From the NCBI RefSeq assembly GCF_009380135.2, contig NZ_WHUT02000008.1, positions 124,001 to 188,000 of the forward strand: 64,000 nucleotides of DNA, in the 5' to 3' direction. Shown piece by piece: positions 9,054 through 17,697 of the stretch. This DNA comes from Fertoeibacter niger (GTDB lineage Bacteria > Pseudomonadota > Alphaproteobacteria > Rhodobacterales > Rhodobacteraceae). A program made the translations under genes and the position numbers. Positions within the stretch are counted from its first letter, which is position 1; each line of letters starts with the position of its first letter. The notes beneath the pieces were generated by a model, which worked only from the letters and a program-made list of their open reading frames with translations, searched no databases and was not told where the DNA came from.

Positions 9054-9530
9054 TCACACGCCGCGATGTGCGGCCTCCAAAGTTGCGATATCCAGTTTCA
9101 CCATGCCCATCATGGCGGCCATGGCGCGGGCCGATGCCGCGTCACCGCCCGCCAGCAGTTCGGGCAGGATGGCGGGCACGATCTGCCACGACAGGCCATA
9201 GCGGTCGGTCAGCCAGCCGCATTGCTGCGGGGTGCCACCCTCCAGCAAGCCATCCCACAGCGCGTCGATTTCGGCCTGGGTCTGGCATGCGACCACCATG
9301 GAATGCGCATGGGTGAAGGGCACCTCCATGCCGCCATTCAGCGCGGTAAAGGCACGCCCGGCCAGATGGAAGGATACGGTCAGCGCCGTGCCCTGGGGCA
9401 AGAGGCCCCCTGCCCCGTGGCGCAGCACCCCTGTGATGGCTGAACCGGGCACAAGGCCGGTGTAGAACATTGCCGCCGGTTCGGCCTGATCGGCGAACCA
9501 CAGGCAGGTGGAGACTTGCGGAACGGTCAT
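9054..9530 (-). CDS. VOC-fold protein, PhnB-like (3-demethylubiquinone methyltransferase-like domain)
   Basis: 158-residue glyoxalase/VOC-superfamily protein. Opening (PQVSTCLWFADQAEPAAMFY), FTALNGG, and the tail DRYGLSWQIVPAILPELL are typical of the PhnB-like group often annotated as 3-demethylubiquinone-9 3-methyltransferase, although the fold is not that of a methyltransferase. Such proteins often sit with TetR regulators and DUF1428 proteins. It is 33 bp downstream of the MFS gene. The true reaction is unknown. Confidence 0.82.
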   Translation of the reverse strand: MTVPQVSTCLWFADQAEPAAMFYTGLVPGSAITGVLRHGAGGLLPQGTALTVSFHLAGRAFTALNGGMEVPFTHAHSMVVACQTQAEIDALWDGLLEGGTPQQCGWLTDRYGLSWQIVPAILPELLAGGDAASARAMAAMMGMVKLDIATLEAAHRGV

Positions 9531-9563
9531 CGTCGGCTCCTTTGTGTGATCGGGGTGGCGGGC

Positions 9564-11090
9564 TCAATGCCCGGCAGGTTGCGGTGTGGCCGAGGACAGC
9601 ACGCGCAGCACCAGCAGGGCCAAGGCGGCAAGCGCAAGGGCGGCAAGGAACGCTGTCATATGAAACGCATCGGTAAAGGCGGCCCTGCCCTCGGCCAGCA
9701 GCCCGGCAGCGGCGGGCACCTGCTGCGCCGCCTCGACCGCGCCCGCCAGCGTGGCCTGCGCGGCCATTGCCAGATCGGGCGGCAGGCCCTGCACCGGCGC
9801 ATCGGCCATCCGCGCGCGATACACCGCCGTCAGCAGGCTGCCCAGCAGCGCCACACCCGTGGCCCCGCCCAGTTCCGACCCGGTTTCCGACATGGCCGAG
9901 GCGATGCCCGCCTTTTCCACCGGCGCGGCCCCCACCACAAAGCCGGTGGTCAGCGCCATCACCGGGGTAAAGCCCACCCCGATCAGGATATTGGCGGCCA
10001 CCACCGCGAAAAGCCCCTGCGCCAGCCCCATCACCACAAAGCCCACAACGGCCATCAGCAAACCGCCGGTCATCACCTGCACCGCCGGGAACCGTTCGGC
10101 CAGCCGCGCGGTGAAAGGAGCCGCCAGCGTAAAGGCCACCGCCCCGGGCAAAGACCACAGCCCCGCCTCCAGCGGTGCCATACCCAGCACCAGTTGCAGA
10201 TATTGCGCCACAAAGATGAAGATGCCGAACATGAAGAACACCGCCACCGTGTTCACCGTCAGCGCCAGAGAGAACTGGCGCGAGCGGAACAGCGCCAGAT
10301 CGACCAGCGGGTTGGCAATGCGCCGCTGCCGGCGCAGGAACACCACCACCAGCAGCGCCCCCGCCCCCAGCGCCAGCAGGGTCTGGCCATCCACCCCCAC
10401 ATCGGCCCAGTGTTTCACGCCATAGATCAGTGACAGCACCGCCGCCAATGACAGCAGGGCGCTGGCGAAATCTATCCGCCCCGCGTTCGGGTCACGGTAT
10501 TCGGGCAACAGCAGCGGCCCCAGGATCAGCAGCAGCACCATGATCGGCACACCGGCCAGAAACACCGCCCCCCACCAGAAATACTGGATCAACAGGCCAC
10601 CCGCCACCGGCCCGATCAGCGCGCCAACGGAAAAGCTCATGATCCAGATGGATATGGCGAAGGTGCGCTGCCCCTCGTCGCGGAACATGCTGGTGATGAG
10701 TGACAGGGTAGAGGGCGCAAGCGTGGCCCCGGCAATGCCCAACACCGCGCGCGCGGCAATCAGCTGTTCCGCCGTCTGCGCGAATGCCGCCAGCACCGAG
10801 GCCGCACCAAACGCCGCCGCCCCGATCAGCAATATCCGCCGCCGGCCCAGACGGTCGCCAAGCGAGCCCATGACCATCAGGAACCCGGCCACCATGAAGC
10901 CGTAGATGTCGATGATCCACAACAGCTGGCTGGCGGTGGGCCGCAGGTCGCGCGCCAGTTCGGGGATGGCAAGGTTCAACACCGTGAGATCCATCGAATA
11001 GAGCATGCAGGGCAATGCCAGCACCGCCAGCCCCACCCATTCGCGCCGCCCGGCGCGCGGCGATATGTCAACCGTCATCGTGCTGGCCAT
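9564..11090 (-). CDS. MFS multidrug efflux transporter, DHA2 family (14 TM)
   Basis: 508-residue inner-membrane drug:H+ antiporter of the QacA/SmvA/EmrB group. Features: MDLTVLNLAIPELARDL in the first helix, motif A GSLGDRLGRRRIL between helices 2 and 3, the antiporter motif C region SVGALIGPVAGG, and enough hydrophobic segments for 14 helices. Expressed from the tetR promoter region (gap of 42 bp). Likely exports a cationic or hydrophobic toxicant; substrate unknown. Confidence 0.88.
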   Translation of the reverse strand: MASTMTVDISPRAGRREWVGLAVLALPCMLYSMDLTVLNLAIPELARDLRPTASQLLWIIDIYGFMVAGFLMVMGSLGDRLGRRRILLIGAAAFGAASVLAAFAQTAEQLIAARAVLGIAGATLAPSTLSLITSMFRDEGQRTFAISIWIMSFSVGALIGPVAGGLLIQYFWWGAVFLAGVPIMVLLLILGPLLLPEYRDPNAGRIDFASALLSLAAVLSLIYGVKHWADVGVDGQTLLALGAGALLVVVFLRRQRRIANPLVDLALFRSRQFSLALTVNTVAVFFMFGIFIFVAQYLQLVLGMAPLEAGLWSLPGAVAFTLAAPFTARLAERFPAVQVMTGGLLMAVVGFVVMGLAQGLFAVVAANILIGVGFTPVMALTTGFVVGAAPVEKAGIASAMSETGSELGGATGVALLGSLLTAVYRARMADAPVQGLPPDLAMAAQATLAGAVEAAQQVPAAAGLLAEGRAAFTDAFHMTAFLAALALAALALLVLRVLSSATPQPAGH

Positions 11091-11132
11091 AGCATGTGCC
11101 TTTCTGTCTGTGATGGCGCGGGGTGGCGCCGG

Positions 11133-11774
11133 TCATGATCGCCGTTCCGGGGTGTGGTCTGCCGCAGCATCGTCTTGGGAAAACAGCAGTTCCACATAGC
11201 GGCGCAGATGGCCGATGCTGTCGGCGGCCACGGTCACGTCGCCGGTGGCCTTGGCCAGAATGAAGGCGCCTTGCAAGACCGCCTGCGTGTGCAGGGCCAG
11301 ACTGCGCGCCGTCCAGCCGGGCCGAAGGCCACGGTCGGCCATGGCAGCGGCAATATCCGCCTCTACCCGGGCGGCATGGCCGGTGATGCTGGCCGCGCAG
11401 GCGTCACGGATCGCGGGCGCGGTGGCATAGGTTTCCTGCACCATCGTGCCCACCAGGCAGGTGTAGTCGGGCAGTTCGCCTTGCAGGATCGCCCGGCGGA
11501 AGTCGATATAGCCCAGCACCCGGTCCAGCGCATCGGGATGGGCGTGATAGGGGGCCGCGGCGAAAAAGGCGTCGGTCGTGATGGCCCAGTGCTGCGCCGC
11601 TGCCACCGCCAGCGCCTCTTTCGAGGCAAAGTGGTGAAAGAACGCGCCTTTCGTCACCCCGGCCGCGCGGCACAGCGTATCGACCGACGTGGCCGAATAG
11701 CCCTGTGTGCGGATCACCCGCAGGGCAGCAGACAGCAGGGCAGAGCGGGCATCGGGCTTGTCATGTGATTCCAT
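11133..11774 (-). CDS. TetR-family repressor of the efflux operon
   Basis: 213-residue regulator; the HTH occupies about residues 10-57 (LLSAALRVIRTQGYSATSVDTLCRAAGVTKGAFFHHF). The C-terminal ligand domain resembles the C-terminal of AcrR-like transcription factors. The ATG at 11774 is chosen because the HTH starts within 10 residues; a longer frame from 11825 runs through the operator. First gene of a unit with the MFS transporter, VOC protein and DUF1428 protein. A near-palindromic operator sits 10 bp in front of the start codon. Confidence 0.88.
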   Translation of the reverse strand: MESHDKPDARSALLSAALRVIRTQGYSATSVDTLCRAAGVTKGAFFHHFASKEALAVAAAQHWAITTDAFFAAAPYHAHPDALDRVLGYIDFRRAILQGELPDYTCLVGTMVQETYATAPAIRDACAASITGHAARVEADIAAAMADRGLRPGWTARSLALHTQAVLQGAFILAKATGDVTVAADSIGHLRRYVELLFSQDDAAADHTPERRS

Positions 11775-11783
11775 GACAAGACT

Positions 11784-11801
11784 ATACCGACCGGTTGGTA
11801 T
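11784..11801. promoter_or_regulatory. TetR operator in front of the efflux operon
   Basis: ATACCGACCGGTTGGTAT, an 18-bp inverted repeat with one mismatch pair per arm, centred on CCGG. This ACCNACCGGTNGGT style is a frequent TetR/AcrR-type site. Its position directly upstream of the tetR start indicates repression of the tetR-MFS transcript. Confidence 0.75.
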
Positions 11802-11829
11802 GTCGGTCAAGCCGGGGCGTGCCAAGCTT

Positions 11830-12561
11830 TCAGGCGACAGGCGGCAGGCGGCGCAAAAGAGCCTCCATCGCGCGGTGCAGCGCCCAGGTCAGCAGACAGA
11901 GCACCAGCAAAGCCGCAAACAGCAGGTCGATGCGCGCCCGGCCATTGGCCAGCAGCATCAGATAGCCCAGGCCCCGCGCCGCCCCCACGAATTCGCCCAG
12001 CACTACACCCAGCGGGGCATAGACCGCCGCCAGCCGCAGCCCCGAAGCCAACCCCGGCAGCGCGGCGGGCAGCCGGATGCGCCACAGCACTTGCCGGGGG
12101 GTGGCGTTCATCACCTGCGCCAGTTCCATCCAGCCTTGCGGCGTGCGCAGGATCGCATCCAGAAACGCCTGCGCCACCGGGAAATAGATCACCAGCACCG
12201 CCACCGCGATTTTCGACGCCAGCCCATAGCCCAGCCACAGCGTCAGCAGCGGTGCCAGCGCGAATACGGGTATCGTCTGCGTCACCACCAGCAGCGGCTG
12301 GATGGCCGCGCGACAGCGCGCCGAAGCCGCCAGCCCCACCGCTGTTGCCGCGCCCAGCATCGTGCCCAGAACCAGCGCGATCAGCACTCCGGTCAGCGTC
12401 ATCACGGCATGCCCACCGATCAGCACGCGGTTGGTCCACAGCGCCACCAGCACACGCCCCGGCCCCGGCAGCAGAAAGGGCGGCACGCCCGACAGGCTGA
12501 CCAAGGCCTGCCACAGCGCCAGCGCCAGCAGCAACCCCGCGCCAAGGCGAAGCGCCCTCAT
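11830..12561 (-). CDS. thiX: Thiamine-precursor (HMP/FAMP) ABC permease ThiX
   Basis: 243-residue inner-membrane permease of the SsuC/TauC/ThiX type. It contains a cleavable-looking first helix, further hydrophobic helices and the EAA-like loop (ELAQVMNATPRQVLWRIRLPAALP) in the second half. It is last in the thiamine operon and overlaps the ATPase gene by ATGA. Identified as ThiX rather than a sulfonate permease because ThiY- and thi-biosynthesis genes are in the same transcript. Confidence 0.82.
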   Translation of the reverse strand: MRALRLGAGLLLALALWQALVSLSGVPPFLLPGPGRVLVALWTNRVLIGGHAVMTLTGVLIALVLGTMLGAATAVGLAASARCRAAIQPLLVVTQTIPVFALAPLLTLWLGYGLASKIAVAVLVIYFPVAQAFLDAILRTPQGWMELAQVMNATPRQVLWRIRLPAALPGLASGLRLAAVYAPLGVVLGEFVGAARGLGYLMLLANGRARIDLLFAALLVLCLLTWALHRAMEALLRRLPPVA

Positions 12562-13277
12562 GCCGCCATCAGCCGCACCATGAGGCGGCCTTGCAACGCC
12601 AGTGTCGCAGGGTCATCAACCCGGCGGGGTGGCGCGGCGGCGGGGGGCGAAATGGCCTGCAAGCCTTCGCCTGTCAGCAGCAGCAGCCGGTCGCCCAGAC
12701 GCGCCGCCTCGGCCGGGTCATGTGTGACCATCAGCACGGTGCGCCCCGCCAGCAACCGCGCCGCCAGATCCTGCATCCCGGCGCGGCTGCGGGCATCCAG
12801 CGCCGAAAACGGCTCGTCCAGCAGCACGACGGGGCGGTCCTCCATCAGGGTGCGGGCCAGCGCCACGCGCTGCCGCTGGCCACCCGACAGTTGCGCAGGG
12901 CGGCGGCGCATTTCGGCCGCCAGACCCACATCGGCCAACAGGGCGCGGGCCCGGGCGGGATCGGGGGCCAGACCCCGCAGCCGCGCGCCCAGCATCACAT
13001 TGGCCGCGCAGTCGAGCCAGGGCAGCAACAGATCATCCTGCGCCATCAGCGCGACCCGGCCTGCAAGCGGCAGGCCGTCACTGGCCGCCATCTGTCCGTC
13101 AAAGCGCACACCGCCACTCAACCCGGCCAGCAGCCGCAGTAGCGTCGATTTGCCGACGCCAGAGGGACCGAGCAGACAGGTCCACCGCCCGCCCGGAACA
13201 TCCAGCGCCAGAGGCCCGAACACCGGCCTGTCCCCGGCGCTGGCACGGCCCGCCAGATGCAGCGTGAGGGCGGTCAT
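12558..13277 (-). CDS. thiZ: ABC ATPase ThiZ of the thiamine-precursor importer
   Basis: 239-residue nucleotide-binding subunit: Walker A GPSGVGKST at about residues 38-46, signature LSGGQRQRVALART, Walker B VVLLDEPFSALD. The start at 13277 is chosen because the conserved first strand (ALTLHLAG) follows at once; the long upstream frame runs into thiY. Separated from thiY by 13 bp and overlapping thiX by 4 bp. Confidence 0.85.
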   Translation of the reverse strand: MTALTLHLAGRASAGDRPVFGPLALDVPGGRWTCLLGPSGVGKSTLLRLLAGLSGGVRFDGQMAASDGLPLAGRVALMAQDDLLLPWLDCAANVMLGARLRGLAPDPARARALLADVGLAAEMRRRPAQLSGGQRQRVALARTLMEDRPVVLLDEPFSALDARSRAGMQDLAARLLAGRTVLMVTHDPAEAARLGDRLLLLTGEGLQAISPPAAAPPRRVDDPATLALQGRLMVRLMAA

Positions 13278-13290
13278 GCCCCTGCGCCAC

Positions 13291-14226
13291 TCATTGCGCA
13301 CCCAGATCGACGGCAAGCTGCGCCACGCGGCGTTGCCCCTGTACCAGACCCGCCCCGGCCAGAAACGCCTCGAACGCGGCATAGCGCCCGGCATCCAGCC
13401 CGGCCGGGCTTTGCGACAGGCGTGGCAGCGTGTCGCGCCAGGCCTGCCTGTTAAGGTCATCCTGCAATTCGGGCGCGGTCGCGGCAAAGATCGCATAGCT
13501 TTCGTCGGGGTGGTTCACGATGAACTGGGCCGCGCGCTGGGTCGCGGCCAGAAAGCGGCGGATCAGTGCCGCATCCATCGTGGCGGGGTTGGCCACATAG
13601 ATCAGCTCGTCATAGGCTGGCAGGCCCTCCTCCTCGGGGTAGAAACAGCGTCCTTCAACCCCGTTCAGCGCCATCTGCGTCAGTTCGAAATTGCGGAAGG
13701 CGCCGATCACCGCATCCACCTGCCCCGCCATCAGCGAGGGCGACAGCGACCAGTTCACATTCACCAGCGTCACATCGGCACTGGTCAGGCCGTGGCGGGC
13801 CAGCATCGCGCCCAGCACCGCCTCTTCCATGCCCGCCACTGAAAAGCCCACCTTGCGGCCCTTCAGATCGGCCAGACTTTGCACCGGCCCGTCCTTCAGC
13901 ACGGCCAAACAATTCAGCGGCGTGGCAATCAGCGTGCCGACGCGGATCAAGGGCAGCCCCTCGGCCACCTGCATGTGCAGGTTCGGCTGATAGGAAATCG
14001 CCAGATCCGCCTTGCCCGCCGCCACCAGTTTCGGCGGATTGGCCGGATCGGCGGGGGCGATGACCGTCACCTCCAGCCCCGCATCGGCGAAATAGCCGTT
14101 CTCCTCGGCGATGATGACCGGGCCATGGTCGGGGTTCACGAACCAATCCAGCAGCAGCGTAAGTTTGTCTTGCGCCAGCGCGGGGGTGGCGGCCAGCAGG
14201 GTGGCCAGAAAGATCAGGTGTTTCAA
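13291..14226 (-). CDS. thiY: HMP/FAMP-binding protein ThiY (NMT1/THI5-like)
   Basis: 311-residue periplasmic binding protein for the thiamine pyrimidine precursor. Signal peptide LKHLIFLATLLAATPALAQ, then the NMT1/THI5 opening KLTLLLDWFVNPDHGPVIIA and the VAAGKADLAISYQP segment typical of ThiY/pyrimidine-binding proteins. No ATG fits: the start is a TTG at 14226, seven bases after GGAGA, and the TTG overlaps the thiF stop as TTGA. With ThiZ and ThiX it salvages formylaminopyrimidine or HMP, which fits the absence of thiC in the operon. Confidence 0.87.
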   Translation of the reverse strand: MKHLIFLATLLAATPALAQDKLTLLLDWFVNPDHGPVIIAEENGYFADAGLEVTVIAPADPANPPKLVAAGKADLAISYQPNLHMQVAEGLPLIRVGTLIATPLNCLAVLKDGPVQSLADLKGRKVGFSVAGMEEAVLGAMLARHGLTSADVTLVNVNWSLSPSLMAGQVDAVIGAFRNFELTQMALNGVEGRCFYPEEEGLPAYDELIYVANPATMDAALIRRFLAATQRAAQFIVNHPDESYAIFAATAPELQDDLNRQAWRDTLPRLSQSPAGLDAGRYAAFEAFLAGAGLVQGQRRVAQLAVDLGAQ

Positions 14227-15182
14227 AGCGTTTCTCCGGTTGCGACAAGGGCGATGGGGCCATCCCAGACGGCATGCAGCCGTTCGGCGGCGGCAAAGGC
14301 GCGCAGGCCCGAACGGCAGCACAGAACGGCGCGCTGGCCGTGGGCGGGTGTGGGGCCACCGGGGCCAAAGGCCGTGGCACTCAGGCGGATGGCATGGGGG
14401 TGGATCAGCGCGGCCTCATCCGCGCCGCGCAGATCGACGGCGAAATCTTGCGGCGTGATGGCTGATGGCGCGATGAAACGCGGCTGCCACGCCGGTTCCG
14501 TGGCCGCGTCAAAGCGGAAGCCACCCAGCCGCAACCCATCGGCAATCACCAGTTGGCCCAGTGGCGTGGGGCCAAGGCCTGCCAGCACGGCCAGCGCCAT
14601 CTGCGCCTGCGCGCTGCCCAGCAGACCCACCATCGGGCCAAGCACCCCGGTTTCGGCACAGCTTCCGGCGCGGGCGGGCAGATCGGGGAACAGCGCGCGC
14701 AGCGACGGCGCACCCCCGCAGAAACCACCCGCATAGCCCACCATACCCGTGACCGAGGCGGACACCAGCGGCAGGCCAAGCGCCATGCACTGATCCGACA
14801 GGGTGTAGCTGACGGCGAAACTGTCGGCGCAATCCAGCACCAGCGTGGTGCCGTGGCAGAGTTCAGCGGCGTTGGCGGGGTCAAGCGTCTGCACAACGGG
14901 TTCCACCCGGCAATCGGGGTTCAGCCCGGCCAAATGGGTTGCTGCGGCCTGCGCCTTGGGCTGGCCAAGGTCTTTCAGGCGGAACAGGGACTGGCGGTGC
15001 AGGTTTGAAAGTTCCACCCGGTCGGGGTCCACCAGCTTGATCGCGCCCACCCCCGCCCCCACCAGACAGGGCAGCACGGCGGCCGCCAGACCGCCCGCCC
15101 CCACCACCAGCACATGCGCTGCGGCCAGCCGGGCCTGCCCCGCCGCACCGATCACCGGGGTTTGCCGCACATACCGCGTCAT
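14223..15182 (-). CDS. thiF: ThiF/MoeB-family adenylyltransferase fused to a rhodanese-like tail
   Basis: 319-residue E1-like enzyme expected to adenylate the ThiS C-terminus and support its thiocarboxylation. Nucleotide loop GAGG at 28-31, VDPDRVELSNLHRQ at 51-64, and SCAETGVLGPMVG in the crossover-loop region. The C-terminal 70 residues look like a shortened rhodanese domain ending in the active-site loop CCRSGLRA (288-295). The CxxC zinc pair normal before the LFP motif is replaced by SLRALFP, so the usual structural zinc site appears lost. ATG at 15182 overlaps the thiE stop by ATGA. Confidence 0.85.
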   Translation of the reverse strand: MTRYVRQTPVIGAAGQARLAAAHVLVVGAGGLAAAVLPCLVGAGVGAIKLVDPDRVELSNLHRQSLFRLKDLGQPKAQAAATHLAGLNPDCRVEPVVQTLDPANAAELCHGTTLVLDCADSFAVSYTLSDQCMALGLPLVSASVTGMVGYAGGFCGGAPSLRALFPDLPARAGSCAETGVLGPMVGLLGSAQAQMALAVLAGLGPTPLGQLVIADGLRLGGFRFDAATEPAWQPRFIAPSAITPQDFAVDLRGADEAALIHPHAIRLSATAFGPGGPTPAHGQRAVLCCRSGLRAFAAAERLHAVWDGPIALVATGETL

Positions 15183-15775
15183 CGCGTGGCCACGATCCAT
15201 GCGGCAAGCCGGGCCTCGGGGTCAGGGTGCAGGGTGATGTCGGTGACGGCGGCCACAGAGTTTGCCCCCGCAGCAAAGGCCCCGGCGGCGCGGGCAATGG
15301 TCATGCCACCGATGGCGACAAGGGGAAGGTGGCCCACCTGCCGTTTCCATTCCGTCAGACGGTCCAACCCCTGCGCGGGCCATGGCATCTGCTTCAGGAT
15401 CGTCGGGTAAACCGGCCCCAGCGCGATATAATCCGGCATCAGCGCCAGGGCGCGGTCAAGCTCTGACTGATCATGCGTGCTGATGCCCAACCGCAGGCCT
15501 GCGCGGCGGATGGCAGGAAGATCGGCGGCATCCAGATCTTCCTGCCCCAGATGGATGGCATCACAGCCCGCGTCGATGGCCTGTTGCCAGTGGTCATTTA
15601 CAACCAGTTGCGCGCCGTGTTGCCGGCACAGGTCGCGCGCCGTGGCAATCTGCACGGCAAGGGTGGCAGGGCTGTGCCCCTTCAGCCGCAACTGCACCAG
15701 CTTCACGCCCAGGGGCAGCATGCGCCGCAGCCAGGCCACATTATCAAAAATCGGGTAAAACCTGTCGAGATTCAC
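15179..15775 (-). CDS. thiE: Thiamine-phosphate synthase ThiE
   Basis: 198-residue TIM-barrel enzyme joining HMP-PP and the thiazole phosphate to thiamine phosphate. Recognisable pieces: [41 protein letters not shown] and VAIGGMT, the conserved set of ThiE phosphate and pyrophosphate contacts. Starts at a GTG that overlaps the thiG stop (GTGA). Confidence 0.92.
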   Translation of the reverse strand: MNLDRFYPIFDNVAWLRRMLPLGVKLVQLRLKGHSPATLAVQIATARDLCRQHGAQLVVNDHWQQAIDAGCDAIHLGQEDLDAADLPAIRRAGLRLGISTHDQSELDRALALMPDYIALGPVYPTILKQMPWPAQGLDRLTEWKRQVGHLPLVAIGGMTIARAAGAFAAGANSVAAVTDITLHPDPEARLAAWIVATR

Positions 15776-16539
15776 AGAAATGCCTTTCCTATCAATGGGG
15801 TGGAGGGTGCAGCCATATCGCGCGGCGCCATTGGGCCCGCGTCATGGGCCAGACGCCCTGCCCGCAGCGCCAGCGCAAAAGCCTCGGCCATCGCCGCCGG
15901 GTCATCGGCATGGGCAACGGCTGTGTTCAGCAACACGGCGTCAAAGCCCATTTCCATCGCCGCCGCCGCCTGTGACGGCAGGCCAAGACCTGCGTCGATC
16001 ACCATGGGCACATCGGGGAAATGCGCCCGCAGGCTGCGCAACGCATAGGGGTTCATCAGGCCAAGCCCGGTGCCGATCGGTGCGGCCCATGGCATCAGCA
16101 CCTCGCACCCTGCCGCCAGCAGGCGGTCGGCCAGCACCAGATCTTCAGTCATGTAGGGGAATACGTGGAAGCCGTCGTCAGTCAGGATGCGCGCCGCATC
16201 GAGCAGGCCGAACGGATCGGGTTGCAGGGTATCGGCGTTGCCGATCACCTCCAGCTTGATCCAGTCTGTGCCAAAGACCTCGCGCGCCATATGGGCGGTT
16301 GTCACCGCTTCGCGCGCCGTGTGGCATCCGGCGGTGTTGGGCAGCAGATGCACGCCAAGACCCGCCACTAGCGCCCAGAAGTCCTGCCCGCCCCCGTTTC
16401 CCGCCTCGCGCCGCAGCGACACCGTGGCGATCCCCGCACCCGAGCGGCGAAAGGCATCGGCCATGACGGCGGGCGAGGGGTAAAGCGCCGTGCCCAGCAT
16501 CAGGCGTGACGGCACTTCGGTTCCGTAAAACACCGGCAT
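15772..16539 (-). CDS. thiG: Thiazole synthase ThiG
   Basis: 255-residue thiazole synthase. The Schiff-base lysine is expected at K95 in [17 protein letters not shown] near 68-75, [16 protein letters not shown] and [13 protein letters not shown] complete the signature. Takes glycine imine (from ThiO), DXP and ThiS-thiocarboxylate to thiazole phosphate carboxylate. 2 bp downstream of thiS. Confidence 0.93.
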   Translation of the reverse strand: MPVFYGTEVPSRLMLGTALYPSPAVMADAFRRSGAGIATVSLRREAGNGGGQDFWALVAGLGVHLLPNTAGCHTAREAVTTAHMAREVFGTDWIKLEVIGNADTLQPDPFGLLDAARILTDDGFHVFPYMTEDLVLADRLLAAGCEVLMPWAAPIGTGLGLMNPYALRSLRAHFPDVPMVIDAGLGLPSQAAAAMEMGFDAVLLNTAVAHADDPAAMAEAFALALRAGRLAHDAGPMAPRDMAAPSTPLIGKAFL

Positions 16540-16541
16540 GG

Positions 16542-16739
16542 TCAGCCCCCCTGCCGGGGTGCGACAACTTCCACACGGTCGCCCGCATGCAGCACGCAGG
16601 AGGCGCGGGCGGTGGCGGGCACAAAAACCTCGTTCACGGCGGTGGCGAGTTTTTCGCCGCCATAGCCCAGTTCCGCCAGAGCCTCGGCCAATGTGGTGGC
16701 CTGCACCGTTTGGGGGGTGCCGTTAAGGGTGATCTTCAT
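16542..16739 (-). CDS. thiS: Sulfur carrier protein ThiS
   Basis: 65-residue ubiquitin-like sulfur carrier. Starts MKITLNG and ends in the diagnostic Gly-Gly that is adenylated and converted to thiocarboxylate. Overlaps the end of thiO by 17 bp and is followed after 2 bp by thiG. Confidence 0.93.
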   Translation of the reverse strand: MKITLNGTPQTVQATTLAEALAELGYGGEKLATAVNEVFVPATARASCVLHAGDRVEVVAPRQGG

Positions 16740-17697
16740 CCATCAACTCCGGTCGCGTGTCATCCAGCAGAAAAGCCGCAGCCATCTGCGCCAGCACGGG
16801 CGCCATCAGATAACCGTGGCGGTAAAGGCCATTCAGGTGCAGCACCCCGTCGCGCAGCCGCAGGCGGGGGCGGTTGTCGGGAAAGGCCGGGCGGGCATCG
16901 GTGCCGGTTTCCAGCACCTCGGCCTCGGCAAAACCGGGATGCAGGGCATAGGCCGCCGACAGAAGCTCCAGCATCGAGCGCACGGTGACGCGGCCACGCT
17001 CGGCGCTTTCCACCATCGTGGCCCCCAGCATGAAAACGCCGTTCCCGCGCGGCACCAGATAGATCGGCACGCGGGGATGCAGCAGCCGCACGGGGCGGTG
17101 CAGCGCCAGACCGGGGGCGCGCAGCAGCAGCATCTCGCCCTTTACCCCGCGCAAATCGGGCAATGCATCGCGGGCAGCCAGACCACGGCAATCGATCACC
17201 TGGCCCTCGGCCGGGCCGGGGGTGGTGAAGCTGACATCCAGCGCCGCCGCGCGCGCCCGCAGCGCAGCCAGCGCCGCACGCGGGTTCAGATGCGCCTCGG
17301 GGGTGACATGCAATGCGCGGTCAAAGCGCCCGGCCAGCAGAGGTTCCAGCACCGCTATGCCCGCCGCGTCCACCGGGCTGTGGCTGGCGATGCGCTTGGC
17401 GAAACGGTCAAGCTCCGCCCGATCACGCCCCAATGCCAGCACCAAAGTGCCGTTTGCGGTGATTTCCACGCCCTGCGCCGCCCACCATGCGGCAGCTCGC
17501 TGGCCCAGCCGGGTGATGGATTCATCCGCCGTCTCGCCTTCGCAGATCGGGGCCAGCATGCCGCCCGCCCACCAACTGCATTGATGCGGCCCGGCCTGCG
17601 GTGCCGGGTCTTGCAGCACCACCTGCACCCCCCGCCCCGCCAGTTCGACGGCGGCACAAAGCCCCATGACGCCCGCCCCGCGGATTGTCATCCTCAT
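16723..17697 (-). CDS. thiO: Glycine oxidase ThiO
   Basis: 324-residue FAD-dependent glycine oxidase supplying the glycine imine for ThiG. N-terminal dinucleotide motif GAGVMGLCAAVELAGRG; CSWWAGGMLAP near residue 40 is the ThiO-type FAD contact; DCRGLAA and GNGVFMLGATMVES later. Its presence (instead of ThiH) means an oxygen-dependent route to thiazole. ATG overlaps the thiD stop by 4 bp. Confidence 0.92.
   Translation of the reverse strand: MRMTIRGAGVMGLCAAVELAGRGVQVVLQDPAPQAGPHQCSWWAGGMLAPICEGETADESITRLGQRAAAWWAAQGVEITANGTLVLALGRDRAELDRFAKRIASHSPVDAAGIAVLEPLLAGRFDRALHVTPEAHLNPRAALAALRARAAALDVSFTTPGPAEGQVIDCRGLAARDALPDLRGVKGEMLLLRAPGLALHRPVRLLHPRVPIYLVPRGNGVFMLGATMVESAERGRVTVRSMLELLSAAYALHPGFAEAEVLETGTDARPAFPDNRPRLRLRDGVLHLNGLYRHGYLMAPVLAQMAAAFLLDDTRPELMDEDHP

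Noticed and set aside
11707-13842. 711-residue plus-strand open frame opposite thiX/thiZ
   Set aside because: Antisense of the thiamine transporter; no motifs or ribosome site.
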